From the NCBI GenBank assembly GCA_002281735.1, contig NCGK01000001.1:186001-250000 (forward strand): a DNA stretch of 64,000 bases, written 5' to 3'. The first letter of the stretch is position 1. Every line of letters starts with the position of its first letter. The notes under the pieces are model-generated. The model was not told the origin of the DNA and did not search any database. It saw only the letters and a program-made list of their open reading frames with translations. Shown in pieces: positions 46,388 through 55,746 of the stretch. A program made the translations under genes and the position numbers. The stretch is from Gammaproteobacteria bacterium 28-57-27 (lineage in GTDB: Bacteria; Pseudomonadota; Gammaproteobacteria; Halothiobacillales; Halothiobacillaceae).

Positions 46388-47422
46388 CTAAGGCGCTGGA
46401 TTGGGGTAACGACGATGGACAAGCTCAATTTTTTCGCGCAACTCGGCGGGCAAGGTCACATGCCGTGCAGCAAGGTTCATTTCCAGTTGTGCGGTTGAGG
46501 TTGCACCGAGAATCACGCTGCCGACAAAGCCTTGCTCCAGTATAAAAGCAATCGCCATTTGCGCAGGATCAAGACCAGCTTCGTGGGCGATGCGCACATA
46601 CTCCGCTGTGGCTTCGGGGACATTGATTTTGGCATAACGCTGGCCGAACTGTGGGAAACGCTGGATGCGACCCTCTGCTTTTGCATTGCCCAAAAGCTTG
46701 CCGCTTAACCAGCTAAACGCCAGCGGGCTGTAGGCCAGAAGCGGTATACCTGCGTAGTGACAGGCTTCGGCCAAGCCGCTTTCAAAGCTGCGATTGAGCA
46801 GGTTATAGGCATTTTGAATCGATGCAATACGCGGCAAGCCGTGCTTTTCCGCCAAGCGCACAAACTCGCTTACGCCCCATGGCGTTTCATTGCTTAAACC
46901 GATATAGCAAACCTTGCCGGACTGCACAAATTCATCCAGCACTTCAAGCTGCTGCAAAATCGGTGTGCATTCGCGCACGCGCCCGGCATCAAACGCTGTT
47001 TCGCCAAACATCGGCACATAACGATCCGGCCAGTGAATTTGGTAGAGGTCGATGTAGTCGGTACGCAAGCGGCGCAGACTGGCTTCCAGTGCTGCACGCA
47101 TCTGCTTTGCTTCAAGGCGGGAGCCACCACGAATCCAATCATAGCCACGCGCCGGGCCGGTGACTTTGCTGGCCAGAATAATATGGTCACGCGCTTGATG
47201 CGCCAACCAGTTACCCACATAGGTCTCGCTCAGCCCCTGAGTCGCTGCACGCGGAGGCACGGGATACATCTCGGCCACGTCGATAAAGTTCACCCCATGC
47301 GCCACAGCCAGATCAAGTTGCGCATGCGCTTCGTCTTCGGTGTTTTGCTCGCCGAAGGTCATGGTGCCCAAGCTGAGCACGGAAATATCAATATCCGTCC
47401 AGCCTAATTTCCGATAACGCAT
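46388..47422 (-). CDS. tas: NADP(H)-dependent aldo/keto reductase, Tas-like
   Basis: A 344-aa TIM-barrel oxidoreductase. Motifs: SVLSLGTMTFGEQNTEDEAH, catalytic Tyr in FIDVAEMYPVPP, DYIDLYQIHWPDRYVP, and the cofactor site GSVILGATSTAQL. Length and the PVPPRAATQG segment match E. coli Tas. Start MRYRKLGWT at 47422 has GAGG about 10 bp upstream and is preferred to the ATG three codons earlier. It heads a two-gene operon with the nitroreductase gene. Confidence 0.9.
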   Translation of the reverse strand: MRYRKLGWTDIDISVLSLGTMTFGEQNTEDEAHAQLDLAVAHGVNFIDVAEMYPVPPRAATQGLSETYVGNWLAHQARDHIILASKVTGPARGYDWIRGGSRLEAKQMRAALEASLRRLRTDYIDLYQIHWPDRYVPMFGETAFDAGRVRECTPILQQLEVLDEFVQSGKVCYIGLSNETPWGVSEFVRLAEKHGLPRIASIQNAYNLLNRSFESGLAEACHYAGIPLLAYSPLAFSWLSGKLLGNAKAEGRIQRFPQFGQRYAKINVPEATAEYVRIAHEAGLDPAQMAIAFILEQGFVGSVILGATSTAQLEMNLAARHVTLPAELREKIELVHRRYPNPAP

Positions 47423-47616
47423 TATTTCCATCCTCGTCGTTGAAGCCGCCCAGCAAAGTTTACAGATTCGCGGTCAACAATTGCATACCAACGTGATGCA
47501 CTAACACCCCATGAAACATGAAGTATTAGCGTGATTGCCTGATATGTTGCAAATATTCACAATTAACGATGCGTGTTTGACCTAGACTCGGTACAGCAAA
47601 TTCAGGAGATTTGACT

Positions 47617-48603
47617 ATGCGTATCGCCGTGTTCAGCAGCAAACCCTATGACCGTGACACCTTCACCGCCGCCAATGCGGCACATGGTCACAGCCTGCAG
47701 TTTTTCGAGGCCGCACTGAGTGTGGAAACCTGTAGTCTGGCTGAAGAGGCCGAAGCTGTGTGCGTGTTTGTGAACGACACGGTGGATGCACATCTGTTGC
47801 GCTGCGTGGCCGGATGCGGGGTGAAAACAGTGGCCTTGCGCTGTGCCGGGTTCAATAACGTTGATTTGCCCGTGGCCAAAGAGTTGGGAATAAACGTGGT
47901 GCGTGTTCCGGCCTATTCGCCGTATGCGGTGGCGGAGCATGCCGTGGTGCTAATGCTGACCCTGAACCGTAAAACGCACCGTGCCTACAACCGCGTGCGC
48001 GAGGGCAATTTTTCGCTCAATGGTTTGCTGGGCTTTGATCTGCACGGTAAAACAGTGGGCATTGTTGGTACCGGACGCATTGGCGCGGTGCTGGCGAAAA
48101 TCATGACCGGTTTTGGCTGCACGGTGCTGGCCGAAGATGTGTACCTCAATCCGGATTGTGTAGCGCTGGGCGTGCAGTATGTTGATCGCCACACCCTATT
48201 CAGTCAGAGCGACATCATCAGCCTGCATTGTCCGCTGACGCCGGAAACGCGGCATATCATCAATCCTCTGAGCATTGCGCTGATGAAGCATGGAGTGATG
48301 CTTATCAATACCGGTCGCGGTGCCTTGATTGAGACCAGGGCAGTGATTGCCGGGCTGAAATCCGGACATGTTGGCGCGCTGGCTATGGATGTGTACGAGC
48401 AGGAAGAAGGCCTGTTTTTTGAGGATCACTCCAATGAAATCATCCAGGATGATTTGCTGGAGCGCTTGCTGACCTTCCACAATGTGCTGATAACCTCGCA
48501 TCAGGGTTATTTCACCCGCGAAGCCCTGTCCGCGATTGCTGAAACCACGCTGAATAACCTCAGTCAGATTGAGCGTGGTGAGGTGTGTGCGAATGCGCTC
48601 TAA
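47617..48603 (+). CDS. ldhA: D-lactate dehydrogenase (2-hydroxyacid dehydrogenase)
   Basis: A 328-aa NAD-dependent fermentative enzyme reducing pyruvate to D-lactate. It begins [16 protein letters not shown] as in E. coli LdhA. The NAD site is [16 protein letters not shown], the catalytic Arg is in [14 protein letters not shown], Glu in [11 protein letters not shown] and His in [20 protein letters not shown] lies 9 bp before the ATG at 47617. It stands alone and is followed by the multi-hairpin element at 48610. The 190 bp upstream hold AT-rich stretches but no promoter I can assign. Confidence 0.94.
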   Translation: MRIAVFSSKPYDRDTFTAANAAHGHSLQFFEAALSVETCSLAEEAEAVCVFVNDTVDAHLLRCVAGCGVKTVALRCAGFNNVDLPVAKELGINVVRVPAYSPYAVAEHAVVLMLTLNRKTHRAYNRVREGNFSLNGLLGFDLHGKTVGIVGTGRIGAVLAKIMTGFGCTVLAEDVYLNPDCVALGVQYVDRHTLFSQSDIISLHCPLTPETRHIINPLSIALMKHGVMLINTGRGALIETRAVIAGLKSGHVGALAMDVYEQEEGLFFEDHSNEIIQDDLLERLLTFHNVLITSHQGYFTREALSAIAETTLNNLSQIERGEVCANAL

Positions 48604-48609
48604 GTAGAT

Positions 48610-48751
48610 GCTGATTTATTCCATCCATGGAATAAATCAGCAAGCCTCGTTGCGGTACACGCCCGCAACGGTCTTCACGAATCAATGGCTTGCGCCATTG
48701 TTCGTGTTGGGGCATCCATGCCCCAAGCGGAAATCGCTGAATAAATCAGCG
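48610..48751. other. Multi-hairpin intergenic element (five stem-loops in 142 bp)
   Basis: Consecutive inverted repeats: GCTGATTTATTCCA/TGGAATAAATCAGC (48610-48641), CGTTGCGG/CCGCAACG (48648-48670), CACGAA-CAATGG/CCATTG-TTCGTG (48676-48706), TTGGGGCAT/ATGCCCCAA (48707-48726) and CGCTGA/TCAGCG (48735-48751). GAATAAATCAGC occurs twice, at 48630 and 48739, so GCTGATTTATTC at 48610 can pair with either copy; the distant pairing would close a multi-branched structure. It lies between convergent ldhA and the MacB-like gene. It may be a MITE/REP-type element, a terminator, or a structured RNA. Confidence 0.7.
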
Positions 48752-48761
48752 TTTCCCTAAC

Positions 48762-49967
48762 TCACTCGTGCCGCAAGGCCTCGATCGGATCGAGTTGTGC
48801 CGCGCGGCGTGCGGGAAAATATCCAAAAATCACGCCGATCGCCGCTGAAAACAAAAACGACAGCAGGTTGGTCGTTGGGTCGAACAGGTAGGGAAGCTGC
48901 ATCACTGCCGCCAGGCTAATTGAGGCTACCGTGGCCAGCATAATACCGATCACACCGCCGAGTGAGGACAGCACCACGGCTTCGATCAGAAATTGCAGTA
49001 GGACTTCGCGCTCCAAAGCACCTATCGCCAGACGGATGCCAATCTCGCGGGTGCGCTCAGTCACTGACACCAGCATGATGTTCATAATACCTATCCCGCC
49101 CACCAGCAGACTCACGGCCGCCACGGCACCGAGCAGGGTGGTCATGACCTTGGTGGTACTGGAAAGGGTTTCAGTAATTTGACGGGTATCGAGCACGCTG
49201 AAGTTGTCATCTTCGTTGTCGGTAATATTGCGCCGCTCGCGCAGTAGCAAAGTGACTTGGCGCTTGGCTTGTTCGATAGCGGCTTCGTCCTGAATCGAGA
49301 TGCTCAGCGCCGCAATATCCAGCTTTCCGGTGATGCGCCGTTGCGCGGTTTTCAGTGGCAACACAATCACATCGTCTTGATCCGAGCCAAAGGCAGATTG
49401 CCCCTTGCTCGCCAGCAAGCCAATGATCTCACAGGAAAATTTTTTCAATCGAATGGATAAGCCAATCGGGTCTTGCGTGCCAAACAACTCTCGCCTTACA
49501 GTCTCGCCGATCACACACACCGCCTGACCGCCGCGTTCTTCAGCTTCGGTAAACTCACGCCCGGCGGTCAGTTGCCAGCTCCCTGTGGTAAACCACGCAT
49601 CCGTACTGCCATTCACCGAGGTGCTCCAGTTGCGCGCCCCGGCCACCACGGTCATGCCGCGCGTGACCGTGGGCGCAATGGCGCGTACCAAGGGGATTTG
49701 TTCCTGGATCGCCTGCACATCGGCCATTTTGAAGGCCGGCGCACCGGATGTCGCTCCAGGCCCCAAGCGTTGCCCGGGACGCACAATCAAAAGATTGCTG
49801 CCCAGACTGGACACCTGGTCGGCAATCGCCTGGGTCGCGCCCTTGCCGAGCGTGACCATGGTAATCACCGCCGCCACACCGATGACAATACCCAGCATGG
49901 TCAGGAATGAACGCAATACATTGCGCCGAATCTCGCGCATGGCGAGCAAAAGCGTACTCCACAACAT
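48762..49967 (-). CDS. MacB-type ABC transporter permease
   Basis: A 401-aa FtsX/MacB-like permease: one N-terminal membrane helix ([20 protein letters not shown]), a large periplasmic domain (residues about 45-270), then three helices starting [19 protein letters not shown] with the conserved [18 protein letters not shown]. Unlike E. coli MacB the ATPase is a separate protein, encoded just upstream with a 1-bp TGATG overlap. With the adaptor it would form a tripartite pump for peptides, macrolides or siderophores. The substrate is unknown. Confidence 0.92.
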   Translation of the reverse strand: MLWSTLLLAMREIRRNVLRSFLTMLGIVIGVAAVITMVTLGKGATQAIADQVSSLGSNLLIVRPGQRLGPGATSGAPAFKMADVQAIQEQIPLVRAIAPTVTRGMTVVAGARNWSTSVNGSTDAWFTTGSWQLTAGREFTEAEERGGQAVCVIGETVRRELFGTQDPIGLSIRLKKFSCEIIGLLASKGQSAFGSDQDDVIVLPLKTAQRRITGKLDIAALSISIQDEAAIEQAKRQVTLLLRERRNITDNEDDNFSVLDTRQITETLSSTTKVMTTLLGAVAAVSLLVGGIGIMNIMLVSVTERTREIGIRLAIGALEREVLLQFLIEAVVLSSLGGVIGIMLATVASISLAAVMQLPYLFDPTTNLLSFLFSAAIGVIFGYFPARRAAQLDPIEALRHE

Positions 49968-50677
49968 CAGTCAGGCTCTCCGTTGTGTTGCAGGCGCTCA
50001 ACGCAACCATCGCGAAAATGAATCACGCGGCGCGCGTATTCCGCCATATCCGGCTCATGCGTCACCATAAGCACGGTAATGCCCATGTCCTTATTCAGCG
50101 CGGCCATTAACTGCATGATTTCATGGCTGGTTTTGCTGTCCAGGTTGCCGGTGGGCTCGTCGGCCAACAAGACCTGCGGACGGGTGACAATCGCCCGTGC
50201 AATCGCCACACGTTGCTGCTGCCCGCCGGATAACTCGGCAGGTGTGTGGTGGCCAAAACCCTCCAAACCGACGGATTCAAGCGCAGTCTGTGCCGCTTGA
50301 TGGCGTGCCGCCAGTTTTTCACCACGATAGAGCAGGGGAAGCTCGACGTTTTCCTGTGCTGTCGTGCGCGACAGTAGATTGAAGCCTTGGAAGATAAAGC
50401 CCAGATAGGTGCGGCGCAGCAGAGCGCGCTGGTTACGATCCAGTTGCTCGACCGGAACCCCCTGAAACAGGTAACTGCCACTGGTCGGTACATCCAGACA
50501 ACCCAAAATATTCATCACCGTGGACTTGCCCGATCCGCTCGGCCCCATGACCGCCACAAAGTCGCCCTGGGTGATGCTCAAATCAACACCGCGCAAGGCT
50601 TGGAAGCTGGCCGTGCCACTGCCATAGACCTTGGTGATCTTTTGCAGCTCAATCAGCGGAGTGGCGGCGTCATTCAT
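49967..50677 (-). CDS. MacB-type ABC transporter ATP-binding protein
   Basis: A 236-aa ATPase of the LolD/MacB group. Walker [17 protein letters not shown]-loop [11 protein letters not shown], signature [14 protein letters not shown], Walker [14 protein letters not shown] and switch VTHEPDMA are all intact. It lies between the adaptor gene (4-bp overlap) and the permease gene (1-bp overlap), so the three are translationally coupled. Confidence 0.94.
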   Translation of the reverse strand: MNDAATPLIELQKITKVYGSGTASFQALRGVDLSITQGDFVAVMGPSGSGKSTVMNILGCLDVPTSGSYLFQGVPVEQLDRNQRALLRRTYLGFIFQGFNLLSRTTAQENVELPLLYRGEKLAARHQAAQTALESVGLEGFGHHTPAELSGGQQQRVAIARAIVTRPQVLLADEPTGNLDSKTSHEIMQLMAALNKDMGITVLMVTHEPDMAEYARRVIHFRDGCVERLQHNGEPD

Positions 50678-51954
50678 GGTTTTGCGGTCACTTGCTCAAC
50701 AATCACCGCCGCACCTTCGGTCAGTTCACCGGCTAATACTTCAGTGAGTGTGCCGTCCGTCGGACCGACCTTGATGTCGAGGGGGACTGCGCTCCCATTA
50801 CGCAACACATACACTGTTTGCATGCCATTCCCATTGGCTTCCTTCTTGCCCGCACGCTGCGAGCTACTGCGCGGCATTTTGGGCACAAGGCTGGATAACA
50901 CACTCGAACCGGAGTCAGTTGGTTTTATAGGTGTCGCGTTCGGCTTAAAACGCAAGGCAGCGTTCGGCACCAAAAGAACCTGCTCACGATTCAGTGTGGT
51001 GATTTCTGCGGTCGCCGTCATGCCCGGACGCAGGCTTAGATCATCATTATTCACTTCCAGCACTGTGGGGTAGGTCACCACGCCTTCCTTGACCTCAGAG
51101 CCGAAATTGACCCGCGTGACCGTGGCCGGATAACGCCGATTGCGCCATGCGTCTACGGTAAACACGGCGCTTTGCCCCATTTTGACCTGTCCGACATCCG
51201 CCTCATCCACCGAAACAAGCAGCTGCATGCGTGTCAAATCCTCAGCCAGGGAGAAGAGCACGGGTGCCTGCAAGGAGGCCGCCACGGTTTGTCCCGGCTC
51301 CACTTGACGCGCCAGCACCACGCCGTTGATGGGCGAACGAATCTCCGCCTTGGTCAGATTGGTTTGGTCGGAATTCAGCGTCGCCTCAGCTTGATGCACA
51401 TTGGCGCGGGCGAGCTCAACATTGGCCTGGGCGCGCGCCAAATTCGCTTCGGCGGTATTGACTTCAGACGCAGATACCATCTGCCCATTCGAGCGTTTGG
51501 ATAGTTCATTCAAACGCTTCAACTGGCTCCTGGTTTCGGTCACGGTGGCTTGTGCCACATCCACCTGCGCCACACTTGCGGCGAGCGCCGCCTTGGATTT
51601 GTTCACCTGATCCTGAAAACGCCGCGCATCCAGGCGCGCCAGCGCCTGCCCTTGGGTCACATGATCGTTATCGTCCACCAGCACCGTTTCCAGAATGCCG
51701 GAAAGTTCACTGCCCACATCCACCTGATTGATCGGCTCAAGATTACCCGTGGCGGACACCTTGACCACCAAGTTACCGAGGCTTGCTGCTTCGGTGGTGT
51801 ATCTGGGCGCATTGTCTTTCTGTTGTGGACGCAGCACCCACCAAGCACTCGCGCCAATCAGCATGATGAGCACAGCAAACCAGAACCAAGGCCGCTTGCG
51901 CTTGGCGTGCAATTTAAGCTTGTCTTGAATATCCGGGATGGGAGAGGTGTTCAT
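50674..51954 (-). CDS. MacA-like periplasmic adaptor protein
   Basis: A 426-aa membrane fusion protein. One N-terminal helix (PWFWFAVLIMLIGASAWWVL) anchors it in the inner membrane. The lipoyl halves are VSATGNLEPINQVDVGSELSG and RSPINGVVLARQVEPGQTV, with a long coiled-coil hairpin between them (residues about 100-190). A beta-barrel and membrane-proximal domain follow. A Ser/Lys-rich insertion is seen near residue 340. It is the first gene of the operon, which starts about 200 bp after a terminator. Together with the ABC pair it would link to a TolC-like channel encoded elsewhere. Confidence 0.92.
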   Translation of the reverse strand: MNTSPIPDIQDKLKLHAKRKRPWFWFAVLIMLIGASAWWVLRPQQKDNAPRYTTEAASLGNLVVKVSATGNLEPINQVDVGSELSGILETVLVDDNDHVTQGQALARLDARRFQDQVNKSKAALAASVAQVDVAQATVTETRSQLKRLNELSKRSNGQMVSASEVNTAEANLARAQANVELARANVHQAEATLNSDQTNLTKAEIRSPINGVVLARQVEPGQTVAASLQAPVLFSLAEDLTRMQLLVSVDEADVGQVKMGQSAVFTVDAWRNRRYPATVTRVNFGSEVKEGVVTYPTVLEVNNDDLSLRPGMTATAEITTLNREQVLLVPNAALRFKPNATPIKPTDSGSSVLSSLVPKMPRSSSQRAGKKEANGNGMQTVYVLRNGSAVPLDIKVGPTDGTLTEVLAGELTEGAAVIVEQVTAKP

Positions 51955-52102
51955 GCATGCAAACCCGACTGAAACGAAGAGGCGCCGAAAGGCTTCGGCG
52001 TGATGGATTCTACACAGTCAGCTTGGGAAGTTTATGCCGGAAGTATGGAGACACGATGGATTTTTTAATACGAGGGGCTTACGCACATGAAGGGTTTTGC
52101 GT

Positions 52103-52127
52103 AAAAAAACCCGCCTGATAGCGGGTT
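52103..52127 (-). terminator. Rho-independent terminator of the TonB receptor/Spy-like unit
   Basis: On the minus strand AACCCGC and GCGGGTT pair around TATCAG, followed by seven T residues (A 52103-52109 on the plus strand). It separates the receptor/Spy-like pair from the macA-like operon. The rest of the 51955-52156 gap holds another hairpin (CGCCGAA/TTCGGCG near 51985) and nothing else. Confidence 0.85.
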
Positions 52128-52156
52128 AGGGTTAGTCTGGCGTAGCTCGCGCGCGG

Positions 52157-52582
52157 TTACTTGGCCTTGTAAGCCGCAACCACCTTGCCAAATTGCTCGG
52201 CAGTCAACAGGCCGCGCAGAAAATCCACGCATTTGGCGCGCATGGTCAACAGCTTGGCTTCGTTGGCGGTGATTTGTTCGATCAGGCTTTTGCGCTCATC
52301 GTCAGCATTCAAGGCCAAAATAGTGCCTCGCAACTTGGTGCGCAGTTCAATTTGCTCCTGTTCAACCGCTTTGCGCTTGATCGGAGCCTCCGCCATCCAG
52401 GCCTCCAGTTTGGCTTTTTGATCCGCGCTTAAACCAAGCGTGTCGGCCTGTGCTTTGACCACAGGAACCAGTTCGATAATCGGGCTGGCAAGTTGCACAG
52501 CAGGCTCTGCCCAAGCAGCAGACTGCGCAGCGATCAGCAGGGTCAAGCCAAAGCCAAGTGCGGCCAATTTGCGTAAGTTCAT
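52157..52582 (-). CDS. Spy/CpxP-like periplasmic protein
   Basis: A 141-aa exported helical protein. Signal peptide: MNLRKLAALGFGLTLLIAAQ, ending at SAAWAEP. The mature part resembles the LTXXQ (Spy/CpxP/metal-sensor) family: LGLSADQKAKLEAWM, then KRKAVEQEQIELRTKL and FLRGLLTAEQFGKVVAAY, with paired 'L-T/S-x-x-Q' phrases. Members act as periplasmic chaperones or metal sensors. It lies 27 bp behind the copper-type TonB receptor and in the same unit, which suggests a role in handling the imported metal; this is inference. The ATG at 52582 is preferred to the one a codon earlier. Confidence 0.78.
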   Translation of the reverse strand: MNLRKLAALGFGLTLLIAAQSAAWAEPAVQLASPIIELVPVVKAQADTLGLSADQKAKLEAWMAEAPIKRKAVEQEQIELRTKLRGTILALNADDERKSLIEQITANEAKLLTMRAKCVDFLRGLLTAEQFGKVVAAYKAK

Positions 52583-52609
52583 CATCGCTCTCCTGAAGAT
52601 TTAGAAAGG

Positions 52610-54694
52610 TTAGAAGGTCGTATCAACCCGTGCCCAGAAGGAAATACCGGGCTCGTAAATCCGATCCTGCGGATTACCAAACACCCCGGAATAGGCACGG
52701 TTGACATGTTCGGCATACAAGGTGTCAAACACGTTATCTACACCGGCTTTGAGTGTGGTGTTTTTGGCGACGGTATAACTGCCATACAGATCCAATACGC
52801 CGTAACTTGGCGTTTCAATCGTATCGAGGCCGCTCAATGTGTCGATATTGTCTTGTTGGGCAGCAAAGCGCACCCGCCCTCCCGCGCCCCAGACACTGGT
52901 CATGTACTCCACGCCTACACGCCCGTTCAGAGGAGGAATTTGCGCGATATTGCGGTCATCGGTAGTGTTTTCTGCATTCACATACGCCAGTGAACCATAG
53001 GTTTGCCAGTTTTGAACGAACATCCACTGTGCCGACGCTTCCGCACCCCACAAGGTCGCGTCCACATTGCGATAAATCGTAGACGATGGACTGATGCCCG
53101 CAATCGCACCACGATTAACGTCGCGCAACACATAATCAGTTACGTCGTCATAAAACAGCACGGCATCCCATTGCAGCTTGTTGGCTTTTGATGTGCCACT
53201 CAGGCCGACATCCAATTGATGATGGATTTCTGGGTCAAGACTTGGATTACCAATCCAGGTAATGCCTGTAGGCGAAGCTTGGAGCATATAACGCTCGGTG
53301 GCATCGGGCTGGCGCACGCTACGGCTGATCCCGGCAAACACGGTTAATTCCTTGTCAATGTCCTGCTCATAACGCAACAACCCGCCTACAGCCGTGTTGT
53401 CCTGATCGCTTTTGGCGGCATTCCGAATCGCAACTGGCACCATTGGGTTGGTGGCAATGCTGCTACTCAGCGAACCGTTCACGCTGGAGTTAACTCCATC
53501 CACACGCAGCCCTGCCTTGAGGCGTTGTGCGGCTGAAAAACTGTACTCACCCTCGACAAAACCGCCGACGCTAGAAAACTCGGCCTCTGGCCATAGCCAA
53601 CCTAAAACTGCGTTGGGTGTAGCACTGGCTGGGTTATTGATCCAACCCTTGCGGCTGACATCCTGGTAATCCATACCGTAATTCAGTTTAAGCGCGCTCA
53701 TGGGGGTTGAGGTCAAGGTCAAACGCATCCCCTGTGTAACCACTTCCGAGGGCGCCGCACGATACATGGCTTTGTTGGCCGGGGGGGTGCGCAATGAGTA
53801 GTTGTCCATCAAGTGATCGACATCGCTACGCCAAGCTTCGAACTTCACACCGCTCACCACACCATCGATTTTTTGATCCCAAAACTTGAAGCGATAAGTG
53901 TTCATGTCATCCTTGGGGGAATCCATGTTTGCTCCGGCGTACAGCGTGTTATCGGCGCGCACCAAATCGACATTCAACTCCAAGCCAGAGTTGGCATCCA
54001 AGCGATAACCCAGTGCTGCGCCGCCTGAGGTTTTGGTGGTCGCCGAAGGCACCACGCGCCCATCACCATCTTCATAGCTATCCGTATCCTGATACCCGCC
54101 ATAAGCACGCAGGTAGGCCGAGCCGTTACTGAACAAACCGTCCACATACGCCGCTCCGCCTGCGCCGTTGCTGGTGCCTGAAATGCCGGCGCTGCCTTGA
54201 ATACCTTCCTGGGCGGCCTTATCCGCGGTGTCACGTTCAAATAAAATCGTACCGCCGCTACCACCTAAGCCATAAAGCACACTTTGTACGCCTTTCTGCA
54301 CCACAACACGGTCATAGGAGGGTAGAAAAGCAAAGCTGGTGGGCGGATCCATGCGGTTGGGACAGCCACCATGCACATAACCGCCATCGAGCAACACATT
54401 CAACTGTGTCGCGCTTTGGCCGCGCACAATCAGGTCGAGCCCATGCTGGCTCATACGACTGGCGGACACCCCGGGAACCTCCAGCAAAGCCTCAGCCGCA
54501 TCCACTGGAATACGCATATCTTGCTCATTGGGCAGGATAACATCGACGTTGGGTGAACTGATCAACACGCCGTCTTGCACTTGAATCGGCTCCAAATCGT
54601 CAGCCAAGGCCAGGCTGGAACCCGCTCCAAACATGGCCACAGCGAGCAAACTTAAACGGAATACGGGGTGAGCGGAGCGCTGCGATGCAGACAT
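52610..54694 (-). CDS. oprC: TonB-dependent copper receptor (OprC/NosA-like)
   Basis: A 694-aa outer-membrane receptor with a signal peptide (about 31 residues), plug and 22-strand barrel ending in aromatic Phe (WARVDTTF). The plug has GLDLIVRGQSATQLNVLLDG, GGCPNRMDPPTS and GGSGGTILFERD, which mark the TonB-copper family. The copper-site motif of OprC, CxxxM, is present as C111-P-N-R-M115; an HxM (H294-L-M296) is also found. It probably imports copper when it is scarce. It is the first gene of a unit with a Spy-like protein; an inverted repeat near the promoter may bind a regulator. Confidence 0.87.
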   Translation of the reverse strand: MSASQRSAHPVFRLSLLAVAMFGAGSSLALADDLEPIQVQDGVLISSPNVDVILPNEQDMRIPVDAAEALLEVPGVSASRMSQHGLDLIVRGQSATQLNVLLDGGYVHGGCPNRMDPPTSFAFLPSYDRVVVQKGVQSVLYGLGGSGGTILFERDTADKAAQEGIQGSAGISGTSNGAGGAAYVDGLFSNGSAYLRAYGGYQDTDSYEDGDGRVVPSATTKTSGGAALGYRLDANSGLELNVDLVRADNTLYAGANMDSPKDDMNTYRFKFWDQKIDGVVSGVKFEAWRSDVDHLMDNYSLRTPPANKAMYRAAPSEVVTQGMRLTLTSTPMSALKLNYGMDYQDVSRKGWINNPASATPNAVLGWLWPEAEFSSVGGFVEGEYSFSAAQRLKAGLRVDGVNSSVNGSLSSSIATNPMVPVAIRNAAKSDQDNTAVGGLLRYEQDIDKELTVFAGISRSVRQPDATERYMLQASPTGITWIGNPSLDPEIHHQLDVGLSGTSKANKLQWDAVLFYDDVTDYVLRDVNRGAIAGISPSSTIYRNVDATLWGAEASAQWMFVQNWQTYGSLAYVNAENTTDDRNIAQIPPLNGRVGVEYMTSVWGAGGRVRFAAQQDNIDTLSGLDTIETPSYGVLDLYGSYTVAKNTTLKAGVDNVFDTLYAEHVNRAYSGVFGNPQDRIYEPGISFWARVDTTF

Positions 54695-54740
54695 TAAGAT
54701 GTCTCCTAAGTGGTAAATAATTTATGACGGGCATTCTACG

Positions 54741-54776
54741 ATAAGTAAAACACCCAAGAACATTGAAATTACTTAT
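54741..54776 (-). promoter_or_regulatory. Inverted repeat upstream of the copper receptor gene
   Basis: ATAAGTAA (54741-54748) and TTACTTAT (54769-54776) are a perfect inverted pair, 20 bp apart and 47-82 bp before the receptor start codon, in an AT-rich region. It is a possible operator. The regulator is unknown. The rest of the 288-bp gap up to gcvH holds only a weak candidate gcvH promoter near TTGTCA (54893). Confidence 0.35.
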
Positions 54777-54982
54777 AACAAACGGAGACCGCTTGCGCGA
54801 TCAGGTTATTTGACACAGTTAACACGCGAAATGACGCAATAAATCGATTTTGAAACACAGCAACTTTCACGCTCTGCGTGTGTGCACTTTTGTCATATAG
54901 AAGCCTTGTTTGTATGGCATGATGCCGATGGTTAACTCAACCCAAAATTCAACCCAGAACTTAAACCAGTGGAGGGCTTTGC

Positions 54983-55363
54983 ATGAGCGGATTACCTGAA
55001 AACCTTAGCTTTACTGATAGCCATGCTTGGTTGCGTCAAGATGACGATGGCTTGGTTACACTGGGCGTGACCGAATATGGTCAGTCTTTGCTCGGTGATT
55101 TGGTGTTCATTCAATTCCCCGAAGTGGGCGCGCATATTGATGAAGGCGATGTCATCGTCACCCTGGAATCCGTGAAATCCGCTTGGGATGTGCTTGCTCC
55201 CGTGCCCATGACTATTGAAGACATCAATGCGGAATTGCTCGATCAACCTGAGCGTGTGAATGAAGAGGCCTTCGGTGAAGGCTGGCTGGTGCGCGTGCGG
55301 GTTGAAGAGGGCCTGGATATGCTGATGGATGCCGATGCCTACAAGGATTTTGTGAGCGAGTAA
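54983..55363 (+). CDS. gcvH: Glycine cleavage system H protein
   Basis: A 126-aa lipoyl carrier protein. The lipoylated lysine is Lys65 in TLESVKSAWDVLAPVP; the family opening FTDSHAWLRQDDDG and GVTEYGQSLLGDLVFIQ is clear. It shuttles the aminomethyl group between the P, T and L proteins. No gcvT or gcvP is next to it, so it stands apart from a glycine-cleavage operon. A strong GTGGAGGG lies before the ATG. It is followed by dgkA after 4 bp, an unusual but clear co-transcription. Confidence 0.92.
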   Translation: MSGLPENLSFTDSHAWLRQDDDGLVTLGVTEYGQSLLGDLVFIQFPEVGAHIDEGDVIVTLESVKSAWDVLAPVPMTIEDINAELLDQPERVNEEAFGEGWLVRVRVEEGLDMLMDADAYKDFVSE

Positions 55364-55367
55364 ATCG

Positions 55368-55727
55368 ATGGCGTCAGAAAATACAGGGTTTCGCCGCATC
55401 ATTTTGGCGGCAAAATATTCGTGGCAAGGTTTGACCACCTGCTATCGCAAAGAAGCAGCCTTTCGCCAGGAAATGTGGTTAGCCATTGTGCTCGCCCCCG
55501 TGGCGCTGTGGCAGGGGGACAATAACCTTGAGCGCGCCTTGTTGTTGGGTAGTTTGTTCATGATTTTGATTGTCGAGCTGTTGAATACGGGGATCGAAAA
55601 TACGGTGGATCGCTTTGGTGGTGAACAACACAAGCTTTCCGGGCGTGCCAAAGACATGGGTTCAGCAGCGGTTATGCTGACTATCCTCATGACCACCATT
55701 CTTTGGCTGTTGTTGCTACTGGATTAG
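55368..55727 (+). CDS. dgkA: Diacylglycerol kinase
   Basis: A 119-aa, three-helix inner-membrane kinase recycling diacylglycerol to phosphatidic acid. Signature: EAAFRQEMWLAIVLAP, then LLNTGIENTVDRFGGEQHKLSGRAKDMGSAAV, which supplies the catalytic Glu and nucleotide-binding residues. Length matches E. coli DgkA. It starts 4 bp after gcvH and is convergent with mreD. Confidence 0.95.
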   Translation: MASENTGFRRIILAAKYSWQGLTTCYRKEAAFRQEMWLAIVLAPVALWQGDNNLERALLLGSLFMILIVELLNTGIENTVDRFGGEQHKLSGRAKDMGSAAVMLTILMTTILWLLLLLD

Positions 55728-55746
55728 ATTGACGTTCGGCACGAGG

